Assembly: GCA_934180065.1 (NCBI GenBank) | Contig: CAKPRA010000010.1 | Location: 1 to 52,404 of the forward strand | DNA length: 52,404 nucleotides | Reading direction: 5' to 3' | Source of the DNA: an uncultured Clostridia bacterium | GTDB taxonomy: Bacteria > Bacillota > Clostridia > TANB77 > CAG-508 | Shown: in pieces, positions 1-8,612 of the stretch | Numbering within the stretch: the first letter of the stretch is position 1 | How the letters are laid out: the number at the start of each line of letters is the position of its first letter | Program-made: the position numbers and the translations under genes | Notes under the pieces: model-generated | Seen by the model: the letters and a program-made list of their open reading frames with translations, nothing else | Database searches by the model: none | What the model was told of the DNA's origin: nothing

Positions 1-25
1 TTCATATTTAATCTCATTCCTTCCT

Positions 26-57
26 TGCCTTCGCTAACTCTACGTCTGCGGAAGGCA
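26..57. repeat. imperfect palindrome in the left flank of the IS
   Basis: TGCCTTCGC (26-34) can pair with GCGGAAGGCA (48-57) with one bulged base. This makes a GC-rich hairpin in an otherwise AT-rich stretch. Nothing else can be recognised in bases 1-83. Some IS110-family elements target repeated extragenic palindromes, so this could be the target or a subterminal part of the element. The end of the element is not resolved. Confidence 0.35.
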
Positions 58-83
58 CAAATCTTTATTAAAAATTCTTTAGC

Positions 84-112
84 TTGATTTAGTTACCATA
101 ATTTAGTATAAT
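84..112 (+). promoter_or_regulatory. promoter of the IS110 non-coding RNA and transposase
   Basis: TTGATT at 84-89 and TATAAT at 107-112 are separated by 17 bases. Transcription would start near 119, which is exactly the 5' edge of the stem that closes the candidate bridge RNA at 120. Confidence 0.7.
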
Positions 113-119
113 ATCTTTA

Positions 120-334
120 GATGTATAGATAGACTGAAGAGCACGTCGGGGGGAGTGGCGAATAATTACCACTTTTGTAATTATATCCCGTATATTTATA
201 TGTGACGTGTACCTTTTAAGCACAAATGAGTGCAACATATCTCACTTTAAAGTGAGTGGAGTGCGTAACCTTATCTTTGTATTTAACAAAGTCCGTTAAT
301 CTAGCTGGGTACACATAGTAAATGTCTATACATC
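120..334 (+). ncRNA. candidate IS110 bridge RNA
   Basis: GATGTATAGA (120-129) is the exact reverse complement of TCTATACATC (325-334), so a perfect 10-bp stem closes a 215-nt RNA. Inside are GCACGTC (141-147) with GACGTGT (204-210), CGGG (147-150) with CCCG (187-190), TAATTAC/GTAATTA around 163-183, GCAC/GTGC (220-233), the palindrome CTCACTTTAAAGTGAG (241-256) and CTTTGT/ACAAAG (275-291). Known IS110-group elements such as IS621 encode a bridge RNA of under 200 nt in this same position; its two internal loops pair with target and donor DNA. The assignment here rests on position, promoter and foldability. The guide loops were not identified. Confidence 0.6.
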
Positions 335-359
335 TTTATTTTTTACAGGAGGTAACAAT

Positions 360-1601
360 ATGCTAAAAATTTGTTACAATACTTGTTGTGGTATTGACGT
401 TCATAAGAAAATTTTAGTTGCTACTATTGCTACTACAAACGAACGTAAAGTTACCACTTATCAAACCAAACAATTTTCTACTTTTACTAAAGATATTAAA
501 AAACTTAAACAATGGCTTATTAATAATAATTGTAAAGATGTCTGTATGGAATCCACTGGAAAGTATTGGATTCCTATTTTTAACATTTTAGAAGATTCTT
601 GTAATGTTACTATTACTCATCCTAAATATGTTAAAGCTATTAGCGGTAAAAAAACTGATACTAAAGACTCTGTTTGGATTACTGATATTTTTAAACATGG
701 TCTTGTTGAAGGTAGTTTTATGCCACCTCTTGCTATTAGACAACTTCGTGATTTAATGCGTTATCGTTTTAAGCTTGTTAATTGCAAAAGCTCTGAGAAG
801 AATCGTTTTCAAAATTCTTTAACTGTTTCTAACATTATGATTTCTAATATTCTTACAGATACTTTTGGTAAAACTTCCAAATCCATTTTAGAATTAATAT
901 TATCTAAAGAAGATAATGTTACTCTTGAAGAAATTATCCCTTTACTCAGAAAAAACTTAAAGTCAACTCCTCAAGAAATTTTAGATTCTGTTGAAGGTAA
1001 TTTAACCCACGAGCAAAATTCTAAAATGAAAGTTTGTCTTAATCATTATGATAGTATTCTTGATTGCATTAATGATATCGAAAAAGCTATTTTACCTTTA
1101 ATTGCACCTTTCCAAAATGAAATTAACCTCATTTTAACTGTTCCTGGTGTAAAAGACATTTCTGCTATTACTATACTTTCTGAAATTGGAGCAGATATGT
1201 CTGTTTTTAAGGATGCCGAACATCTTTGCTCTTGGGCTGGCCTTACTCCACAATGCAATGAAAGTGCTGGTAAAAAGAAATCTGTTCATGTTAGTAGAGC
1301 TGGTATCTATTTAAAGCCTTTGCTTATTCAATGTGCTAACAATGCAATTCGTGATAAAAAATGTCCTTATTTCAAACTTCGTTATGATGCCATTAAAAAA
1401 CGTAGAGGTCATAAACGAGCAATTATCGCTATTGCTAGAATGCTACTTACTTGCATTTATCAAATGTTATCAAAGAATGAACCATTTAATCACGAAATTT
1501 ATGAGCAATTAACTCAAAAAAATTTTAAATCAAAAGACAAAAAACTAAATATCAATAATGCAATTAAGTTTTTAGAATCTCAAGGCTACAAAGTTAGCTA
1601 A
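360..1601 (+). CDS. IS110-family transposase (DEDD recombinase)
   Basis: This 413-residue protein is a full-length IS110-family transposase, the enzyme that excises and inserts the element using the bridge RNA. The N-terminal RuvC-like DEDD domain shows Asp13 in GIDVHKK, Glu64 in MESTGKYW and Asp100/Asp103 in KKTDTKDS. The C-terminal Transposase_20 domain starts near residue 260 (LTVPGVKDISA). It carries the SAGKKKS segment near residue 302, where the family has its nucleophilic serine. A good ribosome binding site (AGGAGG, 9 bases before the ATG) fixes the start. The reading frame is undamaged, so the element may be active. Codon use is as AT-rich as the surrounding genes. Confidence 0.95.
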   Translation: MLKICYNTCCGIDVHKKILVATIATTNERKVTTYQTKQFSTFTKDIKKLKQWLINNNCKDVCMESTGKYWIPIFNILEDSCNVTITHPKYVKAISGKKTDTKDSVWITDIFKHGLVEGSFMPPLAIRQLRDLMRYRFKLVNCKSSEKNRFQNSLTVSNIMISNILTDTFGKTSKSILELILSKEDNVTLEEIIPLLRKNLKSTPQEILDSVEGNLTHEQNSKMKVCLNHYDSILDCINDIEKAILPLIAPFQNEINLILTVPGVKDISAITILSEIGADMSVFKDAEHLCSWAGLTPQCNESAGKKKSVHVSRAGIYLKPLLIQCANNAIRDKKCPYFKLRYDAIKKRRGHKRAIIAIARMLLTCIYQMLSKNEPFNHEIYEQLTQKNFKSKDKKLNINNAIKFLESQGYKVS

Positions 1602-1797
1602 TTTTATTAATTGTTTGGTTATTTAATTTTATATATTATTCAAAAAAGCGCTTTTTTAGGGTTTTTATTTTTCATGCGAATTTATCTTTATTATTTTTCA
1701 ACCTTACCCTCCTAATTTTAAATTTAATAGTTATATTATAATACAATATTGGAAATTTATTCAAGCCTATATATTCACATTCATCAAAAATAAACAG

Positions 1798-1963
1798 AGC
1801 CGGATATCTGGATATATATTAAAAAAAGTGACGCGCAGCTTGGAAGCTTTTAGATAATATCCTAATACCACAAAACTAAAACATGGGCTCTACCGCCTTC
1901 ACACCACATTGTAAGGGCAACCAGCAAGAAACGAATTTTTAATATATATCCAGATATCCGGCT
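1798..1963. repeat. structured element bounded by a 28-bp perfect inverted repeat
   Basis: Bases 1798-1825 (starting AGCCGGATATCTGG) and 1936-1963 (ending CCAGATATCCGGCT) are perfect reverse complements. They enclose 110 bases that are richer in GC than the surroundings. The inside contains AGCTTGGAAGCT, GGCTCTACCGCC and TTGTAAGGGCAA, all able to form small hairpins. Read on the plus strand it is followed 13 bases later by an intrinsic terminator, which suits a small RNA with a long closing stem. A weak promoter-like pair lies at 1749-1775. It could instead be a miniature inverted-repeat element. A known clostridial structured RNA class such as raiA is possible, but I cannot confirm it from memory. 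Confidence 0.6.
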
Positions 1964-1976
1964 TATTTAAAATACA

Positions 1977-2011
1977 AAAAATACTTATTAACTAAATTAA
2001 TAAGTATTTTT
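1977..2011. terminator. bidirectional intrinsic terminator
   Basis: A 15-bp perfect stem (AAAAATACTTATTAA with its complement at 1997-2011) has a 5-base loop and T runs on both sides. It can end the minus-strand secretion operon whose last gene stops at 2034, and also a plus-strand RNA from 1798-1963. Confidence 0.75.
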
Positions 2012-2033
2012 ATTTCTAATTATACATTTTTTA

Positions 2034-3479
2034 TTAACTACCAAAACGCTTAGATCTTGCCTCTTCTAATCTTGATCTTCCACCATCTTGCTTTTCAATG
2101 TTTTCCCTATTTTTCTGTGTTTGCTCTATATCATTAGCATACTCAATAGCTGTTTTTTCACAAAAAACATTTTCTGAATCACCAATATACGCTTTTACAC
2201 TTTCCTTTAGGTTTTGTTCCTCTCTAGAATTCAGACTAACTCCCCTTTTCTTAAGCTCTTCATTAATCATTTCCAAAGCTTCATTAATTCTTAAGCTTTC
2301 ATCTGCAGCTAAACCTTCCATAGTAAAATCAACTGCGTGTCCATGTTTTTTAATAGCTTTTGCATCTTCAGAAATACCACCTTTACCATAATATTTAGAA
2401 TCTGAATTCGCGCTACGAGCATCAAAAGTTCTCCTTGTAATATTTTCAACATTATTATTACCTTCAAGATTTAAATCTTTAATTGAAGTATTATTTGTTT
2501 CAATTTCTCTAGAAATAAACTTATCTTTTTCCTCCATATGTCCATTATGCAATCTTCTTTGCTCTATTAGCTTAATTTCACCATAATCTCCAAGCTCTAA
2601 AGTATATCTATAATCTTTATTTCTTGTAGAATCAATACTTCCATATGTATTTTTTTCATCAAACTTACTTTCATCATTTCTTGCAATTATAGTTCTTCCA
2701 GAAACATCTGTAGAATTTTCAAAACCATCTACCTTTTCAAATTTTCCATCATTTTCTCCCACAATTACTAACTGACCATTACGTGTAAGCACAGCATATG
2801 CATTTCTAGTTTTAATATCAGGATTATTTTCAAAAAATGTATTATCACGAATCTTTGTAATCTTCAAAACATCAATATCAAGATTTTCTTTCAATTGATT
2901 TCTCGCCTGTTCATCCACCATTTTATTATCTAAATCCTTATCTTTATCATTATCTTCTTCAGGATCAATATTTTCTTTTGATATCTTACTTAATGCCAAT
3001 CGTCTATTATTAGAATTATCTAATCGCTCCTTTTGCTTTTCATTCATAACAACTAATTTTCTTCCTAAAATTTCAAAATAAGATTCAATTCTAGATTTTT
3101 CATCAACTCCAGCAGCTTCATATCCTGCTTCTTCAATTATTTTAATTTTATCTTTAATCAAATCATCCATTATCTCTCTATCAAATTTAATTAATTCTCC
3201 CTGATCAGCTTCAGCAATTTTTTGACAATCCTTATTATATAAATCAAAACTTTTAATAGTATCACTATATTGATTTATTATCTTTTCTTTCACAACAAGA
3301 ATAACATCATCCAAAATTATTGGTAATTCATTTGACCTCTGAGGTGAAGTTATAGGAATAGCTTTATATGGAATAGAATATAAATATCGCTCTGACGCCC
3401 TTTCTTTTCCATATTTATTAACTATGTCATTATTAACTTTTTTCTTAATTTCTTCCAAAATATCCATTTCATCTTTCAT
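2034..3479 (-). CDS. hypothetical hydrophilic protein at the end of the T4SS operon
   Basis: I do not recognise this 481-residue protein. It has no signal peptide and no membrane segment. It is highly charged and contains an Asp/Glu/Lys-rich stretch near residue 170 (NIDPEEDNDKDKDLDNK) that looks like a flexible linker. Around residues 205-300 there is beta-rich sequence (NAYAVLTRNGQLVIVGENDGKFEKVDGF). The C-terminal third is helical (ESLRINEALEMINEELKKRG) and ends in a basic, Arg/Glu-rich tail. The ribosome binding site AAAGGATG supports the start. It is the last gene of the T4SS operon, 28 bases after the VirB8-like gene. A cytoplasmic accessory factor or a transported substrate is conceivable, but nothing in the sequence proves either. 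Confidence 0.75.
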   Translation of the reverse strand: MKDEMDILEEIKKKVNNDIVNKYGKERASERYLYSIPYKAIPITSPQRSNELPIILDDVILVVKEKIINQYSDTIKSFDLYNKDCQKIAEADQGELIKFDREIMDDLIKDKIKIIEEAGYEAAGVDEKSRIESYFEILGRKLVVMNEKQKERLDNSNNRRLALSKISKENIDPEEDNDKDKDLDNKMVDEQARNQLKENLDIDVLKITKIRDNTFFENNPDIKTRNAYAVLTRNGQLVIVGENDGKFEKVDGFENSTDVSGRTIIARNDESKFDEKNTYGSIDSTRNKDYRYTLELGDYGEIKLIEQRRLHNGHMEEKDKFISREIETNNTSIKDLNLEGNNNVENITRRTFDARSANSDSKYYGKGGISEDAKAIKKHGHAVDFTMEGLAADESLRINEALEMINEELKKRGVSLNSREEQNLKESVKAYIGDSENVFCEKTAIEYANDIEQTQKNRENIEKQDGGRSRLEEARSKRFGS

Positions 3480-3507
3480 ATAACAACATCCTTTCCATTA
3501 ATAGTTT

Positions 3508-4830
3508 TTATGCACTAAAAGAAAACTCAAAATCTGTTAAATCATTATTTAATCTTACAATATACATAACATTAAAATATGCGTCTTCTTTATCAGAGCT
3601 AGAATCTTTAACTTTAACATTAATAATATAATTATTTTCAGACTTTTTATAAGAAACATATTCAAAGCTATTAATACTATAATATTTATTTTTAATGTAA
3701 TTTTTATAATCATCAACACTATTATAATTATTCTGTTTGAAAGTGCTATTCATATGTGAATATAGTGCATTATAGTCATTCATATTAATCATTTCTTTTA
3801 CAAATTCCAAACACATACAAGCCTTTTTCAAATCATCTGTATTTTTGTATTTTTCAACAGTTTCATTTAAAGGTATTGTATACGAATCTAACATAACTTC
3901 ATAATTCATAGGAGATTTTTCTATAAAAATATAATACGTTCCATTTTTATCAATACCAATATATTGTTTTTTATTATCATTAAGTTCATCACTAACATAC
4001 TCAATATTAGAATCTTTCCATATAATTGGAGATTTTATATATTCATCTAAGCTACCAAATCTCTTATTCCTATATTCTGAATTTAACAAATTGTAAGCAG
4101 AGCTTCTATCTGTAACCTCAAGGAAATAATAGTAATCAGCATAGTTTTTAATTGTATTTTTTAATCCCACAGTTCCTTCATATATAGAAAACTTATTGTA
4201 GCTATTTTCCTCAATTGATGTAACATTACCTGTTGGAATAGTTACTTTTTCAGAGTTATTATAAATTGCATCATTCATGCTTTTTTCATATTCTGACAAT
4301 GTAACATTACCTATAGGAGTTATTTTAAAAGTAAAATTATATAAATCAGCATTAATAATAAACTGTTTTTCAACAACTTTGCTATAATCATTTGTATATG
4401 CTTTTCCATATACCCAATACTTGTATTCATGATCAAAACTTATCTCTTTAGAATATGATTTAATCGCAAAAAATTTGAAATTACCTTTATCATTATTCAA
4501 CATATTAATAACATTACTAGAACTCAAATTATTTTTTGCCACATAATCTTTATTCAAAATTGAAATTAATGCTTCAGAATTATTATTATCTAAATAAGAA
4601 AAATATTTATTTACAATATCCTGATTAGCCAATAACAAAGACATTGTTTCAATTTCTTTTATACTTGTATCTGTATATAAAGTTGGAGGATTTTCATCAA
4701 AAACATGTACTTCATTATTATCACTCTTTTTTCCATCATCAAAAAATTTCAATCCTATTATACAACCCAACAATATTAATAACAAAATTAAAATTACAAT
4801 AATAATCTTCGCTATCTTAAATTTCTTCAT
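3508..4830 (-). CDS. membrane-anchored VirB8/TcpC-like protein
   Basis: The 440-residue product has a short cytoplasmic N-terminus, one hydrophobic segment at about residues 7-30 and a large extracellular part. That part seems to hold three related modules, each beginning with a helix and a short NDYNALYSHMNSTF- or DRSSAYNLLNSEYRNKRF-type stretch followed by beta strands. This pattern fits NTF2-like domains, as in VirB8 and in the Gram-positive conjugation protein TcpC, which scaffold the channel outside the membrane. The family call is by architecture only. The hydrophobic segment ends in LLGC, so a lipoprotein cannot be excluded. The start has a GGAGG site. It sits between the wall hydrolase and the 481-residue protein. 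Confidence 0.65.
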   Translation of the reverse strand: MKKFKIAKIIIVILILLLILLGCIIGLKFFDDGKKSDNNEVHVFDENPPTLYTDTSIKEIETMSLLLANQDIVNKYFSYLDNNNSEALISILNKDYVAKNNLSSSNVINMLNNDKGNFKFFAIKSYSKEISFDHEYKYWVYGKAYTNDYSKVVEKQFIINADLYNFTFKITPIGNVTLSEYEKSMNDAIYNNSEKVTIPTGNVTSIEENSYNKFSIYEGTVGLKNTIKNYADYYYFLEVTDRSSAYNLLNSEYRNKRFGSLDEYIKSPIIWKDSNIEYVSDELNDNKKQYIGIDKNGTYYIFIEKSPMNYEVMLDSYTIPLNETVEKYKNTDDLKKACMCLEFVKEMINMNDYNALYSHMNSTFKQNNYNSVDDYKNYIKNKYYSINSFEYVSYKKSENNYIINVKVKDSSSDKEDAYFNVMYIVRLNNDLTDFEFSFSA

Positions 4831-4866
4831 GAGAAAAATCCTCCTTCATATGTATATTACTTTGTA

Positions 4867-7800
4867 TTACTCATCTATTGTTAATACTGATCTATTAATT
4901 CTTTGTAAAAAACTAATTGGTTGCCAACCATCTCTATCTCTTCCTGTATATTCAGCACCAGTATCACTAACATACACTTGATTTCCATCTTCACTAATTG
5001 CTAAAATACAAACATAGTGTGAATCACTATAATAACTTGTTCTTGCTATACATGGTCGTCCAGATTGTAATTGCTCTATTATTATTTGAGCCAAATCTCC
5101 ACTTTCATGATATGATGTTTTCTTCCCTATTAAACTTGCTAAAGTTTCATTATGACACGTTGGAGAACCTGTAGTTTTAGCATATGCATTTACCTCCCCT
5201 GGGTTCATATCTATTCCATATCCAGAAACTATTACAGCAATTGCATTTATTGCACAACCAGATCTATATAAAGTATCACCTGAAAAACCAGCTAATTCAT
5301 CCTGACAATAACTACCTTGTTGCTGTTTATAATTTTTATATGTTCTTGTTCCAACAACAAATATATTATTATAACCATCTCCAGATTCTTCTATTTCTTG
5401 ACCACCGAGGCTACCATCTCCACTGGCTCCACCACCAACTCTAGAAAATTTTCTTATATCAAAAGAGCCTACATCAATAATATCTAGTATTCCATTTCCC
5501 TCTTTTTTCTTTCCACTTGCCTTTTCCAACACATATTTATAAATATCAGCCATAAATGAAACTTTTTCATTATTTTTAATCATTCTTTCTACCAAATAAT
5601 ATCTTGTATTTAGATTTTTTAATCTCTCTTTATCACTTAATAAACTCATAATTCCAGAATCTGCACCAAATTTTTCTTCAACCACTTCACTTGATTTTGC
5701 AACATATTCAGCATATGTTAAAGGATTATTTTGATATTTTAACATCCAAACATCTGCATTTGTAACACCTGCTTTTGAAGTTTTTGTCGTCGTAGTTGTT
5801 GTCGTTGTTCTTGTTGTGTTAAACCAATCCCTATATACGGCAGTACCTTCCACAGTATCCCTATATATTGGTTGTGCATCGTTTGATGAAATATTTTGAA
5901 CTGTTTGCTCTTGTGAAAAAATTGTTATATCAATTTTACTATTTAAAGCTTCATTTGCCCATTCTGATACAAAATCCCTATCTCGCGTACTTACAAATAT
6001 AGCCCATAAAAAATCAAAATGTACTGTATAATCCCTTAATGCAGCCTGATAATCAAGATTTGTAATACTATAATCTGTAGTAGTATATTCTTCACTTAAG
6101 CTATTTTCTGGAGTAGATTCTCTTTGAGTACCAGGACCTGTAGTTCCACTTGATGTGGAAATAATAGTTGTATATGAATAATCATAGCTGTCTATACTAA
6201 TAATGTGTCTTGTAGTCTCACTTGCAACCAATAATGTATATTGACTATTACTAGAGTTAACTGTTTGTGAATCTGGATTAGTATTTGAAGATGATTTACC
6301 AGATTTATCTATTATATTATTTTTTATATTATCCACTAAAGTGCTCTTACCATCATCTGTTAGATGTAATCCCATGTCATCAGCATTTTTTAATAAACCA
6401 TTCTCATCATTCAAATTGTCAGTAATATTAATGTATTCTGCCCAATCTTTATCTTTACAATATTCACTCATTGTATTATTAAGTAAATCAATATTTGCAT
6501 TCATATTGACTGCTGTAACACCAGAAACATTATAATTTCCGGCAACATGATAAATACTGTTATAATAAATAGTTGCACTTGGATATTTTGCATGTAAATT
6601 TTCTAAAATTTGTTTTGTTTCTTCAACTTGACTCAAAGAATTAACACCAATCATAACAGAAACACCTTTTGCAGAAGACGGTAAAGTAACTGATTGACCT
6701 TGAGCTGAACCACTTCCATTTTTAGTTATAGTAGCCCATTCATCTGATTTTGAACTATCAATACCAATTACAGTTATATTTTTTCCAAGGCTTGATAATT
6801 GTGATGAAATTCCATTATATCTTGAATCACCAATAAATAGAAAGTTATCTAAATTACTTACCTTTGTGCTATTTGTTGAGCTAGATTTATTATTATCATT
6901 TGTTGATGAACTACTTTTATCTTTTTTTGAATCAGAATCATTTTTTGTACTATTCTCATTCTTAATTGTTGAACTTGTATTAGAAGAATTAGTTGAATTT
7001 CTTTTATTTGAGTATAAATCATATATTGCTTTACCATTATTACATCTTTTAATTTCTACGTCAGTACTTTGATCACTTGGTCTTTCAAATTGATGTAAAA
7101 CTATATTTGAAACTGCCCTCATATCATTTGAAGTTGTCATTAAATTCCATATTGAAGAATATCCTGTTTGTAACTCCTGAACTAAAAATTCTAATTGCAT
7201 CTGTAAATCTCCAATTGATTTTCCTCTTGATTTAGCATAATTATATAAATTTTGCTTTCTTCCTTCATCTGTCCACTGTGCTAGACCATAACCTCCACCA
7301 CCAGGACCATTATGTACAAATTCATATTCAGATACAGTGCCATTATCAACTTGTGCAGTATAATTTGCACTGTATTCATCAGGATTAGCATAATAATAAT
7401 CACTTTGAACACGAACTGATTTACATCCAGATTCTGCTTGAAGATTTCCCATTATACCTGCCGCACCTTCGGGAGTAGCACCACTATCTACCAAAAAGTT
7501 AAATATTTGCTCTTTAGCTTCATCTCCAGTTAAATTAATGTTAGAATAGGTTCCAGTACCAGAAGTCATTGTGTTTTTCTTTAGTGTATAATAATTCATA
7601 ACATTAGGATTTTTTGAAGATATCATGTCTTGAAAAGTTTCTAAATCTGTATATGTTAATATTTTCGTTTCTCCATCCTCACTTTTTCTTTGAATTTTAA
7701 TTCCACCTTGAATATCTCCTTTAGATTCTCCTCCAGTTATATCAGCATCATTTTTTGATAATCCATCTATCTCATTGCTCTCAACCATTTCATTAAAATC

Positions 7801-8568
7801 TGATGTAGGGTTGTCCGCTGAATTTGGAGTAATTGAAAAATCTGGATACTGAGTTGCAATTTCTGCTTGTATCATTTTTTTCAATAATTCTCTACGCGTT
7901 TTATCGTTCTTTCCCAAATCTCCCAATGCAGAAGATCTATTATCTTCTAATGTTTTTAAAACATTATCTATTACAGTATCAAAATCTATTATATTTCCTT
8001 CTGAATCAGTAAATGCATATTTAAATCCTCCAGACCCATCTTCAACAATTGTCAGAGAACTCATTACCTGTGAATTAAGAACATATGGCACATTAGAATT
8101 ATCACCTTCTATATATTTCCCTTCTTTTTCTTCTGAAGATACTAACATTAATATAAAAAAAATTATACCTAGAATAATTGCTAAAATGCTAATTAATATA
8201 ATTTTTTTCTTTTTCTGAGCCAAAATCTTAATATTAAATTTTCCTTTTAGCTTAGAAATAGCCGATTTGGAATTTGGTACACCTAAATTAGCACCACCTC
8301 TTACATTTTTATTGGCACTTTTTGAGCCATATGAGCCTATATCTTCACCTGTATTTTTAAGCCTCAGACCTTTTTTTATATTATGCATTTCTGCTCTTTT
8401 TTCTGGATTATCGCCAAATATCTCTTTTTCCTTTTTTCTTTCTTTTCTTTTATCTTTTAAATCCGAAATAGCATCTTTACCAGATTTTGCTATATTAGCA
8501 GTTGTATTTACAATATTTTGCTGTGTTTGCTCTAAATCATTATCTACATATCTCTCTTCTTCATCCAT
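4867..8568 (-). CDS. multidomain cell-wall hydrolase: phage-type lysozyme, SGNH hydrolase and C39-like peptidase
   Basis: This 1233-residue protein is the VirB1-like wall-opening enzyme of the T4SS. A basic cytoplasmic N-terminus is followed by one membrane helix (about residues 123-145). Around residues 345-520 is a phage-tail-lysozyme domain (GATPEGAAGIMGNLQAESG, then GYGLAQWT and LEFLVQEL). After a Ser/Asn/Lys-rich linker comes an SGNH-hydrolase fold at about 575-760 (FIGDSRYNG, MIGVNSL, DMGLHLT). A Thr-rich stretch near residue 925 is another spacer. The C-terminus, from about residue 1080, is a peptidase C39-like domain with Cys in SGCAINAIA, His in DSHYVCILA and Asp in VSDTG. Lysozyme plus peptidase is common in Gram-positive T4SS; the SGNH module between them is unusual. 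Confidence 0.85.
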   Translation of the reverse strand: MDEEERYVDNDLEQTQQNIVNTTANIAKSGKDAISDLKDKRKERKKEKEIFGDNPEKRAEMHNIKKGLRLKNTGEDIGSYGSKSANKNVRGGANLGVPNSKSAISKLKGKFNIKILAQKKKKIILISILAIILGIIFFILMLVSSEEKEGKYIEGDNSNVPYVLNSQVMSSLTIVEDGSGGFKYAFTDSEGNIIDFDTVIDNVLKTLEDNRSSALGDLGKNDKTRRELLKKMIQAEIATQYPDFSITPNSADNPTSDFNEMVESNEIDGLSKNDADITGGESKGDIQGGIKIQRKSEDGETKILTYTDLETFQDMISSKNPNVMNYYTLKKNTMTSGTGTYSNINLTGDEAKEQIFNFLVDSGATPEGAAGIMGNLQAESGCKSVRVQSDYYYANPDEYSANYTAQVDNGTVSEYEFVHNGPGGGGYGLAQWTDEGRKQNLYNYAKSRGKSIGDLQMQLEFLVQELQTGYSSIWNLMTTSNDMRAVSNIVLHQFERPSDQSTDVEIKRCNNGKAIYDLYSNKRNSTNSSNTSSTIKNENSTKNDSDSKKDKSSSSTNDNNKSSSTNSTKVSNLDNFLFIGDSRYNGISSQLSSLGKNITVIGIDSSKSDEWATITKNGSGSAQGQSVTLPSSAKGVSVMIGVNSLSQVEETKQILENLHAKYPSATIYYNSIYHVAGNYNVSGVTAVNMNANIDLLNNTMSEYCKDKDWAEYINITDNLNDENGLLKNADDMGLHLTDDGKSTLVDNIKNNIIDKSGKSSSNTNPDSQTVNSSNSQYTLLVASETTRHIISIDSYDYSYTTIISTSSGTTGPGTQRESTPENSLSEEYTTTDYSITNLDYQAALRDYTVHFDFLWAIFVSTRDRDFVSEWANEALNSKIDITIFSQEQTVQNISSNDAQPIYRDTVEGTAVYRDWFNTTRTTTTTTTTKTSKAGVTNADVWMLKYQNNPLTYAEYVAKSSEVVEEKFGADSGIMSLLSDKERLKNLNTRYYLVERMIKNNEKVSFMADIYKYVLEKASGKKKEGNGILDIIDVGSFDIRKFSRVGGGASGDGSLGGQEIEESGDGYNNIFVVGTRTYKNYKQQQGSYCQDELAGFSGDTLYRSGCAINAIAVIVSGYGIDMNPGEVNAYAKTTGSPTCHNETLASLIGKKTSYHESGDLAQIIIEQLQSGRPCIARTSYYSDSHYVCILAISEDGNQVYVSDTGAEYTGRDRDGWQPISFLQRINRSVLTIDE

Positions 8569-8612
8569 ATGTTGTCACCTCCTTACTTGCATATTAATAA
8601 CCATAGAATTTT

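Larger units (their letters stand above)
84..1601 (+). mobile_element. IS110-family insertion sequence (ends unresolved)
   Basis: The element consists of a promoter, a structured 5' non-coding RNA region and one transposase gene. This is the layout of the IS110 group, in which the long non-coding part precedes the transposase. The coordinates given cover only the recognisable part. IS110 elements lack terminal inverted repeats and make no clear target duplication, so the ends cannot be read from one copy. The right end probably lies between 1602 and about 1797, where there is only AT-rich sequence and a small AAAAAAGCGCTTTTTT palindrome. Confidence 0.85.

Noticed and set aside
5775..5815. Tandem repeat in the wall hydrolase gene
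   Set aside because: It is a run of Thr codons (GTTGTCGTTGTT-like on the plus strand) without a constant unit; it is a low-complexity spacer.
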